This document shows positions 10,501-19,567 of a stretch of DNA of 64,000 nucleotides, piece by piece. Numbering within the stretch: the stretch's first letter is position 1; every line of letters begins with the position of its first letter. The stretch comes from Pseudomonas sp. TH41 (GTDB taxonomy: Bacteria; Pseudomonadota; Gammaproteobacteria; Pseudomonadales; Pseudomonadaceae): assembly GCF_016650695.1 (NCBI RefSeq), contig NZ_JAEKFH010000003.1:1942001-2006000 (forward strand). The letters are read 5' to 3'. The notes below the pieces were generated by a model. That model was not told the DNA's origin and searched no databases. It worked only from the letters and a program-made list of their open reading frames with translations. Both the position numbers and the translations under genes were made by a program.

Positions 10501-10579
10501 GATCAAAAGATCGCAGCCTTCGGCAGCTCCTACATGGGAATGCAATCTGTAGGAGCTGCCGAAGGCTGCGATCTTTTGC
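10501..10579. repeat. REP doublet, family B
   Basis: Facing copies of AAAAGATCGCAGCCTTCGGC...GTAGGAGCTGCCGAAGGCTG lie between the convergent tauD and aldo/keto reductase genes. It may serve as a shared terminator, since T runs flank the stem. Confidence 0.9.
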
Positions 10580-10589
10580 TTTTTTGGAT

Positions 10590-11627
10590 TTACTCAGCTG
10601 TTGAGGGCTTCTCCCAAAGATTAATCCCGCCTTCCTGGGCAAACCGATCAATCTCCGCCAACTCCTCCGCACTAAAGTTCAGATTCTTCAACGCCCCGAC
10701 GTTCTCGATAATCTGCTCCGGTCGGCTCGCACCAATCAGCGCCGAGGTCACCCGCGGATCGCGTAACGTCCATGCCAATGCCAGCTGCGCCAGGCTCTGG
10801 CCACGGCGCTTGGCAATCTCGTTGAGCGCGCGCACATGGGCGATGTTGGATTCAGACAAGTGCGACGCCTGCAACGAACCACCCCCCGGGCGATTAACCC
10901 GCGCATCCGCCGGCACACCATTGAGGTATTTGTCAGTCAACAACCCCTGAGCCAGCGGCGTAAACGCAATCACGCCGGTGCCAAGCTCATCAGTCACATC
11001 CAGCAGGTCTTTTTCGACCCAACGATTGAGCAGGTTGTAGGCCGGCTGGTGAATCAGCAACGGCACCTTCCACTCTTTCAACAGCGCGGCCATTTCGCGG
11101 GTTTTCACCCCGGAGTAGGACGAGATCCCGATGTACAGCGCCTTACCCTGCTGCACCGCAGTGGCCAATGCGCTGGCAGTTTCTTCCAGCGGGGTGTCCG
11201 GGTCGAAGCGGTGGGAGTAGAAGATGTCCACATAATCCAGGCCCAGACGTTGCAGGCTCTGATCAAGGCTGGCCAGCACATACTTGCGCGAACCACCGCC
11301 CTGGCCGTAAGGACCGGCCCACATGTCCCACCCGGCCTTGCTCGAAATGATCAGCTCGTCGCGATAGTGCTTGAAGTCTTCACGCAGCAACCGGCCGAAG
11401 TTGATCTCGGCGCTGCCGTACGGAGGACCATAGTTGTTGGCCAGGTCGAAATGGTTGATGCCGAGATCGAACGCCGTGCGCAGCAAAGAGCGTTGGGTGT
11501 CGATTGGCGTGCTGTCGCCGAAGTTGTGCCACAGCCCCAGGGACAGCGCCGGCAGCACCAATCCGCTACGGCCCACGCGGCGGTAGGGGATAGAGTCGTA
11601 GCGGTTTTCGGCAGCGGTGTAGGTCAT
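10590..11627 (-). CDS. Aldo/keto reductase, YghZ/MgrA-like
   Basis: NADPH-dependent reductase of 345 aa. The start region (MTYTAAENRYDSIPYRRVGR SGL split here) and the blocks DLANNYGPPYGSAEINFG (catalytic Asp/Tyr), SSKAGWDMWAGPYG, DIFYSHRFD and ALIGASRPEQI resemble E. coli YghZ, which reduces L-glyceraldehyde 3-phosphate and methylglyoxal. The exact substrate is not decidable. It starts at an ATG with GAGAGGA upstream. It stands alone between two REP doublets, convergent with tauD. Confidence 0.88.
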   Translation of the reverse strand: MTYTAAENRYDSIPYRRVGRSGLVLPALSLGLWHNFGDSTPIDTQRSLLRTAFDLGINHFDLANNYGPPYGSAEINFGRLLREDFKHYRDELIISSKAGWDMWAGPYGQGGGSRKYVLASLDQSLQRLGLDYVDIFYSHRFDPDTPLEETASALATAVQQGKALYIGISSYSGVKTREMAALLKEWKVPLLIHQPAYNLLNRWVEKDLLDVTDELGTGVIAFTPLAQGLLTDKYLNGVPADARVNRPGGGSLQASHLSESNIAHVRALNEIAKRRGQSLAQLALAWTLRDPRVTSALIGASRPEQIIENVGALKNLNFSAEELAEIDRFAQEGGINLWEKPSTAE

Positions 11628-11773
11628 CGAATCCTCTCTTGTCGGTCTTGAAGTTGGTATCGACTGCTTCGCAAGTTGCCCAGCATACGCCTGGACAAAC
11701 GCCGATAAACCTCGGACTGGAGAAAATGCTGAAACGTTTCACAAGTTTCATCTTTATTGTCATGACTATCGCC

Positions 11774-11850
11774 AAGATCGCAGCCTGCGGCAGCTCCTAC
11801 AGGGGTCGCATTCCCATGTAGGAGCTGCCGAAGGCTGCGATCTTTTGATC
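11774..11850. repeat. REP doublet, family B
   Basis: Facing copies of AAGATCGCAGCCTGCGGCAG and its reverse partner lie between the aldo/keto reductase start and the end of the LysR gene. The two copies differ at the central CTGCGGC / CCGAAGG positions, so they are not a recent perfect duplication. Confidence 0.88.
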
Positions 11851-11861
11851 TTCGCCCACCC

Positions 11862-12752
11862 TCAAACGGCATCCGCAAACACCTCCCCCAACCAATCCAC
11901 AAACACCCGAACCCGCGACGACAGGTGTCGGTTGTGGGGATACAGGACCGAAACCGGCATCGACGGTGGTGGTGTATCGATGAGAACTTGCTGCACCAGC
12001 CCCTGGGAAATCTGCGTTTCCATTCGGTAATGCGGGCACTGGATCAGCCCCAGTCCGGCAATCGCCGAGGCGGCATAAATTTCCGCGCCGAACACCGAAA
12101 TCGAACCCTCGATGGCCACTTCCTTCAACTCGCCATCGACCAGGAATTCGAAGGGGAACACCTTGGCGGTGGTGCGCGAAACGTAGTTCACCGCGCGGTG
12201 ATATTTCAGGTCTTCAAGGGTTTTCGGTTCGCCGTATTGGCGCAGGTAGGCGGGGCTGGCGCAGGTGATTTGCCGCAGATTGGCGACGCGTTTTCCGATC
12301 AGCGCCGAATCACTCAGCGTACCGGCGCGCAGAACACAGTCGACGCCTTCGGCGATCAGGTCGACAAAGCGGTCAGCCTCGCTAATGGACAGTTCGATGT
12401 CCGGGTACCGCGCCATGAATTGCGGCAATGCAGGCATCACAAAGTGCTTCGCCAACGTGCCGTGCAGGTCAACCCGCAACCGGCCTTTCGGCGCGACGCC
12501 ACGGAAGGCCAGCTCCGCTTCTTCCAGTTCCGCGAGTAACTGCACGCAACGCAGGTAATACGCTTCACCATCCAGCGTAGGACGGACCTTACGGGTGCTG
12601 CGCTCCAGTAAACGCGTACCCAGCCAGGCTTCGAACTGGTTCAGCGTGTGAGTCAAGGTGGCACGCGGCAGGTTCAGGTCTTCGGCGGCCAGCGTGAAGC
12701 TGCTGCGCTCGTAGATCCGCACGAACACCTTCATTGCTTTGACTTGATCCAC
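11862..12752 (-). CDS. LysR-family transcriptional regulator
   Basis: DNA-binding regulator of 296 aa. The N-terminal winged HTH (MKVFVRIYERSSFTLAAEDL, then NLPRATLTHTLNQFEAWLG) resembles the LysR subgroup next to short-chain dehydrogenases. The C-terminal effector-binding domain follows from about residue 90. The GTG at 12752 is preferred as start because AGGAG lies 6 bp upstream; an ATG lies seven codons later. It is divergent from the dehydrogenase at 12881 with a 128-bp shared upstream region, the classical layout of a LysR protein and its target. Confidence 0.9.
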   Translation of the reverse strand: MDQVKAMKVFVRIYERSSFTLAAEDLNLPRATLTHTLNQFEAWLGTRLLERSTRKVRPTLDGEAYYLRCVQLLAELEEAELAFRGVAPKGRLRVDLHGTLAKHFVMPALPQFMARYPDIELSISEADRFVDLIAEGVDCVLRAGTLSDSALIGKRVANLRQITCASPAYLRQYGEPKTLEDLKYHRAVNYVSRTTAKVFPFEFLVDGELKEVAIEGSISVFGAEIYAASAIAGLGLIQCPHYRMETQISQGLVQQVLIDTPPPSMPVSVLYPHNRHLSSRVRVFVDWLGEVFADAV

Positions 12753-12880
12753 CCGTCACTCCTGGCTATCGATTGTTGGCGATTATTGAACAGTCAAGGC
12801 AACTCTCGTGCATTTATCGGCCTGGGTAAACATGTGAATCTGGCTTCACCCAAGCAAACACCTTCAGAGGAATCACCATC

Positions 12881-13621
12881 ATGACCCGCCAGACTTCGAA
12901 AGTTGCCATCGTCACCGGCGCCTCCCGTGGCATCGGCGCCGTGATTGCCAAACAATTGGCCTGCGAAGGTTTCGCCGTCGCCATCAACTACGCCAGCAGC
13001 GCCACCGAAGCATCGGCGCTGGTTGTGGCGTTGCGTCAGGCTGGCCATCAGGCCATAGCGATCAAGGCCGATGTGGCCAACGCCGACGACGTGCGCCGGA
13101 TGTTCGATGAGACCGAAACCCAATTGGGCAAGGTCGATGTGCTGATCAACAATGCCGGCATTCCCAACGTGATGCCGCTGGCACAACACACGGACGAACT
13201 GTTCGACCAGACCTTCAACATTCACGCTCGCGGCACCTTCAACACGCTGCGTGAAGCCGCCACGCGCCTGAACAGTGGCGGCCGGATCATCAACTTTTCC
13301 AGCAGCACCGTTGGCATGAACCTGCCAGGTTACGCTGTATACATCGCCAGCAAAGCGGCGGTGGAATCCCTGACCCAGGTGTTTGCCAAGGAAATGCGCG
13401 GTCGCAACATCACCGTCAATGCCGTAGCGCCGGGGCCTGTGGCCACCGAGCTGTTTTTGCATGGCAAAAGTGAAGAGCAGATTCAGAACTTCGCCAAGAT
13501 GGCGCCGCTGGAACGTTTGGGTCAGCCGGAGGATATTGCTCGCGTGGTGTCGTTTCTGGCGGGGCCGGATTCGGCGTGGGTCAATGGGCAGATTTTGCGG
13601 GTTAATGGCGGGTTGGTTTAA
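12881..13621 (+). CDS. SDR-family oxidoreductase (3-oxoacyl-ACP reductase-like)
   Basis: Classical short-chain dehydrogenase of 246 aa. It has the NAD(P)-binding TGASRGIGAVIAKQL (residues 13-27), the structural NNAG motif (LINNAGIPNV), the catalytic Ser in INFSSSTVGMN, the Tyr/Lys pair YAVYIASKAAVESLT, and the C-terminal GQILRVNGG. It probably reduces a small carbonyl or quinone with NADPH; the substrate is unknown. Divergent from the LysR gene, which probably regulates it. Confidence 0.9.
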   Translation: MTRQTSKVAIVTGASRGIGAVIAKQLACEGFAVAINYASSATEASALVVALRQAGHQAIAIKADVANADDVRRMFDETETQLGKVDVLINNAGIPNVMPLAQHTDELFDQTFNIHARGTFNTLREAATRLNSGGRIINFSSSTVGMNLPGYAVYIASKAAVESLTQVFAKEMRGRNITVNAVAPGPVATELFLHGKSEEQIQNFAKMAPLERLGQPEDIARVVSFLAGPDSAWVNGQILRVNGGLV

Positions 13622-13650
13622 CTAAGCTCAAACTGACACCGAGGTGACCC

Positions 13651-13718
13651 CTTCGCGAGCAGGCTCGCTCCCACAGGGATTACAGTGTTCCTTGTGGGAG
13701 CGGGCTTGCTCGCGAAGG
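13651..13718. repeat. REP doublet, family A (GTGGGAGC variant)
   Basis: Facing copies of CTTCGCGAGCAGGCTCGCTC and its reverse GTGGGAGCGGGCTTGCTCGC, about 25 bp apart, directly downstream of the SDR gene. This is the C/G-rich subvariant (GGGAGC rather than AGGAGC). Confidence 0.9.
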
Positions 13719-13759
13719 CGGCCTCAACGGCAACACACATCTGAAGGGAGGCGCTCACC

Positions 13760-14020
13760 ATGCACACAGCAATCATCATCACCTTCGGCCTGGTCCTCCT
13801 GGCGCTGATGCTGTTCATCGGCGAGAAAATCGGCTTCACCCGCGAGATTCTGGCCTACAGCTTTGTCGTACTCTGGCTGGCACTGACGCTGATCAACGGC
13901 GCGGTCGGCATGGTCAATGCCGGCCAGCCTTTGAGCGCGGAACTGGTCGTCGGCAGCGCCGTGTTCGGTGTCCCTGTAGCAGCGATGGTGCTGTTCATGG
14001 TGTTGACCACCGAGACCTGA
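13760..14020 (+). CDS. Small integral membrane protein, function unknown
   Basis: An 86-aa protein that is almost entirely hydrophobic, with three predicted membrane segments (about residues 3-20, 30-52 and 62-83) joined by short polar loops (GEKIGFTRE; NAGQPLS). AAGGGAGG lies just upstream of the ATG. It is convergent with betT, only 8 bp from its stop. I do not recognise the family; it could be a small osmolyte-related or stress membrane protein, but nothing in the sequence shows this. Confidence 0.7.
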   Translation: MHTAIIITFGLVLLALMLFIGEKIGFTREILAYSFVVLWLALTLINGAVGMVNAGQPLSAELVVGSAVFGVPVAAMVLFMVLTTET

Positions 14021-14028
14021 CGCCTCGA

Positions 14029-16023
14029 TCAACGCACCAAATGCAAAAACTGCAGGTGCCGCTCGTACTGATCAAGGATGTCGTTGATGATCTGCTCCTT
14101 GGTGTACCCCACCAGATCATAGTCCTGACTGCCCTCGCTCAAATGCACTTCCGCCCGGTAATAACGGCGATTGTTGAGTTCCTTGGACCCCATGCCGCCA
14201 CGGGCGAACGACGGCGTGAAATAGCCGCGCATCTGCACCTGGTAGATGAACGGATGCTGTTCGCCGTGACCGATTTCCAGGCTGACGTTGTCGTTGGCCG
14301 GGTCCGGTTGAGTGACCACGTTCAAGCCCTTCTCGACAAACACCGCCGAGACTTCTTCAATCGCCGGACGCACTGTCGTATCGAGGAACCGATAGACCTC
14401 ATCCCGCGACGGGAAATGCACGGCCTGACTCAGACGCTGACGCCAGCCGCCACGTCGCGAGCCGGACACCGGCGCGAGGGAATGCAACTGCGCAATCTGC
14501 TTCTGCGACTCAAGGTAAAACGCCTTGTGCAGCCCCCACATCATTAGCAGCAAGATCATCGAAAACGGTAAAGAGGTCAGCACCACCGCTGACTTCAGCG
14601 CCTCGATGCTGCCGGAAAACAACAGCGCACTGGTCACCAGCGCGGTCATCGCGCCCCAGAACACCCGCAGCCATTTCGGCCCGTCTTCATCCGGGTTGCC
14701 ACCCTTGGCGGACAGCGTCGACAGCACCACTGTGCCGGAGTCGGCCGAGGTGACGAAGAACACGAAGCTGATGAACACCGTGACCGCGATCACGGTTTTG
14801 CTCCATGGGTAGGTTTCGAGCAGCAGGTAGAGGGTCATCGACGGGTTGTCGATGGCCGACATACCGAGCGCACTCATGCCGTGGTTGAGGACTTGATCGA
14901 TGGCACTGTTGCCGAAAATCGACATCCACGCCAGGGTGAAACCGAGCGGAATCAACAGCACGCCGAAGACGAATTCGCGAATGGTGCGACCTCGGGAAAT
15001 CCGCGCGATAAACAAGCCCACGAACGGCGACCACGCAATCCACCAGGCCCAGTAGAACACTGTCCAGTTGCCCAACCAGTCGCTGGGTTTGTCGTAGGCG
15101 TAGAGGTCGAAACTCTTCATTGGCAACGCGCCAAGGTAGTCGCCGATGTTCTGGATCAGGGTGTTGAGCAAGTGCTGAGTCGGGCCGGCGAACAACACAA
15201 ACAGCAGCAAAGCACAGGCCAGCAGCATGTTGATGTCGGACATCACGCGCACCCCTTTATCGACGCCAGACACGGCAACGATAATCGCCGCGCCCATCAT
15301 CAGCGTGATCAGGCCGACCTGAATCCATTGGGTGTGAGCGATGCCAAACAGGTAGTCGAGCCCTGAGTTGAGGTGCAACACGCCGAAGCCCATGTCGGCA
15401 CCGAGGCCGAACACCGTGGCGATGATGCCGAAGCCGTCCACCGCGTAACCGATCGGGCCGTTGATGCGCTTGCCGATCAGTGGATAGAGCGCCGAGCGCA
15501 AGGCCAACGGCAGGTTATGTCGATAAGCGAAGTAGGCCAGCGCCATGCCGACGAAGGCGAACACGCCCCAGCCGTGCAGGCCCCAATGCAGAAACAGAAT
15601 TTGCATCGCCTGACGCGCGGCGTCGGCGGTGCCGGCCTCACCTTGAGGCGGTTGCGCCAGGTGCGTCAGCGGCTCGGACACGCAAAAGAAAAACAGCGTG
15701 ATGCTGATCCCCGCGGCGAACAACATGCCGGCCCAGGACAGGTAACTGAATTCGGGCTCGTCGTGGTCGGCACCGAGCTTGATCTTGCCGTAGCCGGACA
15801 AGGCGGTGACCACCACGAAGACCAGATACAGGGTCATCGCGAGCATGTAATACCAGCCGACCGTATTGGCCGCCCAGTTTTGTGCTGCCAACAGCCAGGC
15901 ACCGGCCTGTTCAGGCAGGGCGATGACGACGATGCCGAACAACAGAATGAAGGTCGCCGCGAAGTAAAACACCGGCGGATTCATGCGGATCTGGCCGCTG
16001 GCAGGGGTCGTTGATGCACTCAT
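14029..16023 (-). CDS. betT: BCCT-family choline transporter BetT
   Basis: High-affinity proton/sodium-coupled choline uptake carrier, 664 aa, inner membrane. Twelve hydrophobic segments cover about residues 15-510; the BCCT signature tryptophans occur in WTVFYWAWWIAWSPFVGLFI (near residue 320). A long cytoplasmic tail of about 150 residues, typical of osmosensing BetT, completes it. The ATG at 16023 has GAGGTG upstream and gives the family length; a longer frame to 16107 is unlikely. Choline is the precursor of glycine betaine. A perfect palindrome resembling a BetI operator lies about 100 bp upstream. Confidence 0.94.
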   Translation of the reverse strand: MSASTTPASGQIRMNPPVFYFAATFILLFGIVVIALPEQAGAWLLAAQNWAANTVGWYYMLAMTLYLVFVVVTALSGYGKIKLGADHDEPEFSYLSWAGMLFAAGISITLFFFCVSEPLTHLAQPPQGEAGTADAARQAMQILFLHWGLHGWGVFAFVGMALAYFAYRHNLPLALRSALYPLIGKRINGPIGYAVDGFGIIATVFGLGADMGFGVLHLNSGLDYLFGIAHTQWIQVGLITLMMGAAIIVAVSGVDKGVRVMSDINMLLACALLLFVLFAGPTQHLLNTLIQNIGDYLGALPMKSFDLYAYDKPSDWLGNWTVFYWAWWIAWSPFVGLFIARISRGRTIREFVFGVLLIPLGFTLAWMSIFGNSAIDQVLNHGMSALGMSAIDNPSMTLYLLLETYPWSKTVIAVTVFISFVFFVTSADSGTVVLSTLSAKGGNPDEDGPKWLRVFWGAMTALVTSALLFSGSIEALKSAVVLTSLPFSMILLLMMWGLHKAFYLESQKQIAQLHSLAPVSGSRRGGWRQRLSQAVHFPSRDEVYRFLDTTVRPAIEEVSAVFVEKGLNVVTQPDPANDNVSLEIGHGEQHPFIYQVQMRGYFTPSFARGGMGSKELNNRRYYRAEVHLSEGSQDYDLVGYTKEQIINDILDQYERHLQFLHLVR

Positions 16024-16114
16024 GAAAGGTGCACCTCGAAGGGGTAAAACAGGGCAATCGAAAACGGACTCGGCAAAGGCAAGCCTCCTGTTGTGAGCGG
16101 GCAGCAAACCAGTG

Positions 16115-16144
16115 GTTTAACTTGAATGAGCGTTCAAGTTAAAC
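16115..16144. promoter_or_regulatory. Candidate BetI-type (TetR) operator upstream of betT
   Basis: A perfect 12-bp inverted repeat (GTTTAACTTGAA and TTCAAGTTAAAC) is separated by TGAGCG. Its core, TTGAA-N6-TTCAA, resembles the operators of BetI, the TetR-family choline-responsive repressor. It is centred about 107 bp upstream of the betT start. BetI itself is not in the window. BetI binding is inferred from family knowledge. Confidence 0.6.
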
Positions 16145-16234
16145 ATGGATAGGGGGCTAAGGACTAATCGCAGGGCTCGGCGGTACGTTTTGTACGCTAG
16201 CTCAAGGATGGGTATGACGTGGGGTTTGGAGGGT

Positions 16235-16360
16235 TTTGTAGGAGCTGCCGCAGGCTGCGATCTTTTGATTTTGGTTTTGGTTTTGTGGTGTTTTTGAAAA
16301 GATCGCAGCCTCGTTTCACTCGACAGCTCCTACACAGCTCCTGCACAGCTCCTGCAGGCA
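16235..16360. repeat. REP doublet, family B, with an 11-bp tandem triplication
   Basis: The two facing halves are of different subtypes: one carries CTGCCGCAGGCTGCGATC, the other GATCGCAGCCTCGTTTCACT. At the distal end the unit CAGCTCCT(A/G)CA is repeated three times in tandem (16324-16356), apparently by slippage inside the repeat. The rest of the 16024-16397 gap holds the betT upstream site and nothing else recognised. Confidence 0.85.
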
Positions 16361-16397
16361 GCGAAGACAATTTATCTGTTACCGAAAAGGCGGGGGC

Positions 16398-17324
16398 TTA
16401 CTTCTGCGTCCCGTCATCATGCTGCAAATTGGCCTGGGTCAGGTTGCACCCGGCCGGCACGCTGCGGGTCAGCCAGACGTTGCCGCCAATGGTCGAACCC
16501 TTGCCAATGGTGATCCGTCCCAAAATCGTCGCGCCGGCGTAAATCACCACATCGTCTTCAACGATCGGATGCCGTGGAAGGCCTTTCTGCAATTGGCCGT
16601 CCTCGTCCGAAGGAAAACGCTTGGCGCCCAGCGTTACCGCCTGATAAATCCGCACCCGCTCGCCGATGATCGCGGTCTCGCCGATCACCACACCCGTCCC
16701 GTGATCGATGAAGAAGCTGCGGCCGATCTGCGCGCCGGGGTGGATGTCGATCCCTGTCGCCGAGTGCGCGATCTCTGCGCTGATCCGCGCCAACAGTGGC
16801 AACCCGGCTCGGTACAAATGGTGGGCCAGGCGATGGTGAATCACCGCCAGAATGCCGGGATAGCACAGCAACACTTCATCAACGCTACGGGCCGCCGGGT
16901 CGCCGTGATAGGCCGCCAGCACATCGGAGTCCAGCAAGCTACGTAACCCCGGCAGTGCGAGGGCGAAATCCTGAATAATCGCGATGGTCCTGGCCTCGAC
17001 TTCGGTGTCGGCCTGCGCACTGTGGCGAGCGGCATAGCGCAATTCGAGCCGTGCCTGAGCCAGCAAGGCGTTCAACGCGACATCGAGGGTGTGGCCGACG
17101 TAGAAGTCTTCACTTTCCTCACGCAGGTCCACTGGCCCCAGGCGCATCGGGAACAATGCACCGCACAGGGCTTCGAGAATCTCCGCCATGGCGGCGCGGG
17201 AAGGTAACTCGCGACCGCCCTGCTCGCCGCTGACTCGGCCGTTTTGTGCACGCCACTGGTCACGCGCCGTGCGCAGTTGGCTGACGATGGTCTGCAATTG
17301 CCAATGGCTGGAACGCTCACTCAC
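16398..17324 (-). CDS. epsC: Serine O-acetyltransferase, EpsC/CysE type
   Basis: Makes O-acetylserine from serine and acetyl-CoA, the carbon skeleton for cysteine. It is a 308-aa protein with an N-terminal helical domain and a C-terminal left-handed beta-helix built from hexapeptide repeats. The catalytic region IDIHPGAQIGRSFFIDHGTG contains the His/Asp pair typical of serine acetyltransferases. The preferred start is the GTG at 17324 (VSERSSHWQLQ), which gives the length of the EpsC group; an upstream in-frame extension to 17414 looks non-coding. It is divergent from D-cysteine desulfhydrase. Confidence 0.9.
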   Translation of the reverse strand: MSERSSHWQLQTIVSQLRTARDQWRAQNGRVSGEQGGRELPSRAAMAEILEALCGALFPMRLGPVDLREESEDFYVGHTLDVALNALLAQARLELRYAARHSAQADTEVEARTIAIIQDFALALPGLRSLLDSDVLAAYHGDPAARSVDEVLLCYPGILAVIHHRLAHHLYRAGLPLLARISAEIAHSATGIDIHPGAQIGRSFFIDHGTGVVIGETAIIGERVRIYQAVTLGAKRFPSDEDGQLQKGLPRHPIVEDDVVIYAGATILGRITIGKGSTIGGNVWLTRSVPAGCNLTQANLQHDDGTQK

Positions 17325-17514
17325 GGTAAAAACTCCACACGGGCGGCCGGACTGTCTGGCCGCGCTGACGGCGATTACTTTACGGCAAGGTCTGTAAGCC
17401 GAATTAAGAACCAATTGTGCTGTGTTCAGTGTTTTTGGCTATAAGCAATTGCCGATTGCCCACACCTATAGGGCTGCCTATAGTCCTGACATCTCCCACC
17501 GCCAGTACGGACTC

Positions 17515-18507
17515 ATGATCAAACAACAGCTTGCCCGTTTTAACCGTCTCGATTTGCTTGGCCAGCCCACCGCCCTGGAAAAACTCGAACGCCTCTCGGT
17601 CTGGCTGGGCCGTGATGTGTACGTGAAACGCGATGATTTGACGCCGCTGGCGATGGGCGGCAACAAGCTGCGCAAACTCGAATACCTGGCCGCCGATGCC
17701 CTGGCCCAGGGTGCCGATACATTGATCACGGCGGGTGCGCTTCAATCCAACCACGTACGACAGACCGCCGCCATTGCGGCCAAGCTTGGCCTGGGTTGTG
17801 TCGCGTTGCTGGAAAACCCTTTGGGCACCGACGACGCTAACTATGTGGGTAACGGCAATCGGCTGTTGCTCGATCTGTTCGATACCAAGGTCGAGTTGGT
17901 GGAAAACCTCGACAACGCCGACGAGCAATTGCAGGCGTTGGCTGATCGTCTGCGTAACAGCGGCAAGAAACCCTACCTTGTGCCGATTGGCGGCTCGAAC
18001 GCATTGGGCGCTCTGGGTTACGTGCGTGCGGGGCTGGAACTGGCCGCGCAAATCAAGGACACCGGCCTGAAGTTCGCGGCCGTGGTCCTGGCTTCGGGCA
18101 GCGCCGGGACTCATAGCGGCCTGGCGGTGGCATTGAATGAAGTACTACCGGATTTGCCAGTGATCGGTGTCACGGTTTCCCGCAGCGATGAAGATCAGCG
18201 GCCGAAAGTTCAGGGTCTCGCCGAGCGCACTGCCGAACTGCTGGGCGTGAGGCTGCCGGCGAGTTTCAAGGTCGAGTTGTGGGATGAGTATTTCGGCCCG
18301 CGCTATGGCGAGCCGAATGCCGGGACACTGGCGGCGGTCAAGCTGCTGGCGAGTCAGGAAGGTTTGCTGCTGGACCCGGTTTACACCGGCAAGGCCATGG
18401 CCGGATTGCTCGACGGTATTGGGCGCGGGCGTTTCGATGAAGGGCCGATCATCTTCCTGCACACCGGTGGGGCGCCGGCGTTGTTTGCCTACACAAGCTT
18501 TTTGTAA
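17515..18507 (+). CDS. dcyD: D-cysteine desulfhydrase
   Basis: PLP-dependent enzyme of 330 aa that splits D-cysteine into pyruvate, ammonia and sulfide. It shows the fold-type II PLP lysine in [15 protein letters not shown], then [15 protein letters not shown] and the phosphate-binding [16 protein letters not shown] deaminases are close relatives, but the neighbouring cystine transporter genes (the FliY-YecSC-DcyD arrangement of enterobacteria) favour DcyD. The ATG at 17515 fits the family length. It allows use of D-cysteine as a sulfur source and detoxifies it. Confidence 0.92.
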   Translation: MIKQQLARFNRLDLLGQPTALEKLERLSVWLGRDVYVKRDDLTPLAMGGNKLRKLEYLAADALAQGADTLITAGALQSNHVRQTAAIAAKLGLGCVALLENPLGTDDANYVGNGNRLLLDLFDTKVELVENLDNADEQLQALADRLRNSGKKPYLVPIGGSNALGALGYVRAGLELAAQIKDTGLKFAAVVLASGSAGTHSGLAVALNEVLPDLPVIGVTVSRSDEDQRPKVQGLAERTAELLGVRLPASFKVELWDEYFGPRYGEPNAGTLAAVKLLASQEGLLLDPVYTGKAMAGLLDGIGRGRFDEGPIIFLHTGGAPALFAYTSFL

Positions 18508-18514
18508 AAAACCA

Positions 18515-18567
18515 AAGATCAAAAGATCGCAGCCTTTGTAGGAGCTGCCGAAGGCTGCGATCTTTCC
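18515..18567. repeat. Collapsed family B REP element
   Basis: The usual two-copy structure is shortened: GATCGCAGCCT is followed almost directly by GTAGGAGCTGCCGAAGGCTG, so the first copy has lost its second half. The remaining stem still pairs. It lies downstream of dcyD and may act as its terminator. Confidence 0.75.
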
Positions 18568-18772
18568 AGCAGACACGCCATATCTCCAAAAAGAATATCA
18601 AACGCAACATTTATTATTTTATTATCTAAAGACCCCATCATATAGTCACGCCGCAGGCGAATTTGCCGAGAGACGCATAAGCTGCTTTAGGGCAGGATAT
18701 CGCTGTCGTCCAAATCCCGATTTTGCCAACTTTCCTAAAAGCGTCTTCCATAAGAAAACACAGGGGCTTGTC
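18568..18772. promoter_or_regulatory. AT-rich upstream region of the cystine transporter
   Basis: About 200 bp, markedly AT-rich around 18590-18640 (runs of TTATTATTTTATTATC), unlike the surrounding GC-rich DNA. It should contain the promoter for the cystine operon and probably activator binding sites of the CysB kind, but I cannot define a specific box. Confidence 0.4.
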
Positions 18773-19567
18773 ATGAATTTTTCCGCACTACGTCGAAATC
18801 TGCTGGTGGGTTCGCTGGGCCTGGCGCTCAGTGCCGGCCTGTTGGGGCAGGCAGTTGCCGGTGAGCAGCTGCAAAAAATCAAAGACGCCGGCGTGATCAA
18901 CGTCGGTTTGGAAGGCACCTACCCACCGTTCAGTTTCGTTGACGCCGACGGCAAACTGGCCGGCTTCGAAGTCGAGTTCTCCGAAGCCCTGGCCAAAAAG
19001 CTGGGTGTGAAGGTCAAACTGCAACCGACCAAATGGGACGGCATCCTCGCGGCGCTGGAATCCAAGCGCCTGGACGCGGTGATCAACCAGGTGACCATCT
19101 CCGAAGAGCGCAAGAAGAAGTACGACTTCTCCGAGCCGTACACCGTCTCCGGGATTCAGGCGCTGGTTCTGACCAAGAACAAAGACACCATCAAGACTGC
19201 CGATGACCTGGCCGGCAAGAAAGTCGGCGTGGGCCTTGGCACCAACTACGAGCAGTGGCTCAAGGACAACGAACCGAAAGCCATCATCAAGACCTACGAC
19301 GATGATCCGACCAAGTTCCAGGATCTGCGCAACGGCCGCACCGACGCCATTCTGATCGACCGCCTCGCCGCACTGGAATACGCCAAGAAGGCCAAGGACA
19401 CGGTCGCCGCCGGCAAAGCGTTCTCCCGCCAGGAAGCCGGCATTGCCCTGCGCAAAGGCGAGCCTGAATTGCTGGCCGCGGTGAACAAGGCGATCGACGA
19501 GCTGCGTGCCGACGGTACGTTGAAAAAGCTTTCGGAAAAATACTTCAGCGCTGACGTCACTCAATAA
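18773..19567 (+). CDS. tcyJ: Cystine ABC transporter substrate-binding protein
   Basis: Periplasmic amino-acid-binding protein of 264 aa, FliY/TcyJ type. A signal peptide (MNFSALRRNLLVGSLGLALS, cleaved near AVAG) is followed by INVGLEGTYPPFSFVDADGK, the family 3 solute-binding start. AVINQVTISEERKKKYDFS and VGVGLGTNYEQWL are typical of cystine binders. It delivers L-cystine and related disulfides to the permease. It overlaps the permease gene by one base (TAATG) and lies just after dcyD, as in the enterobacterial cluster. Confidence 0.93.
   Translation: MNFSALRRNLLVGSLGLALSAGLLGQAVAGEQLQKIKDAGVINVGLEGTYPPFSFVDADGKLAGFEVEFSEALAKKLGVKVKLQPTKWDGILAALESKRLDAVINQVTISEERKKKYDFSEPYTVSGIQALVLTKNKDTIKTADDLAGKKVGVGLGTNYEQWLKDNEPKAIIKTYDDDPTKFQDLRNGRTDAILIDRLAALEYAKKAKDTVAAGKAFSRQEAGIALRKGEPELLAAVNKAIDELRADGTLKKLSEKYFSADVTQ

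Noticed and set aside
14029..16107. Longer BetT with an extra 28 residues at the N-terminus
   Set aside because: The ATG at 16023 has a good ribosome-binding site and matches homologue starts; the extension would run into the upstream control region.
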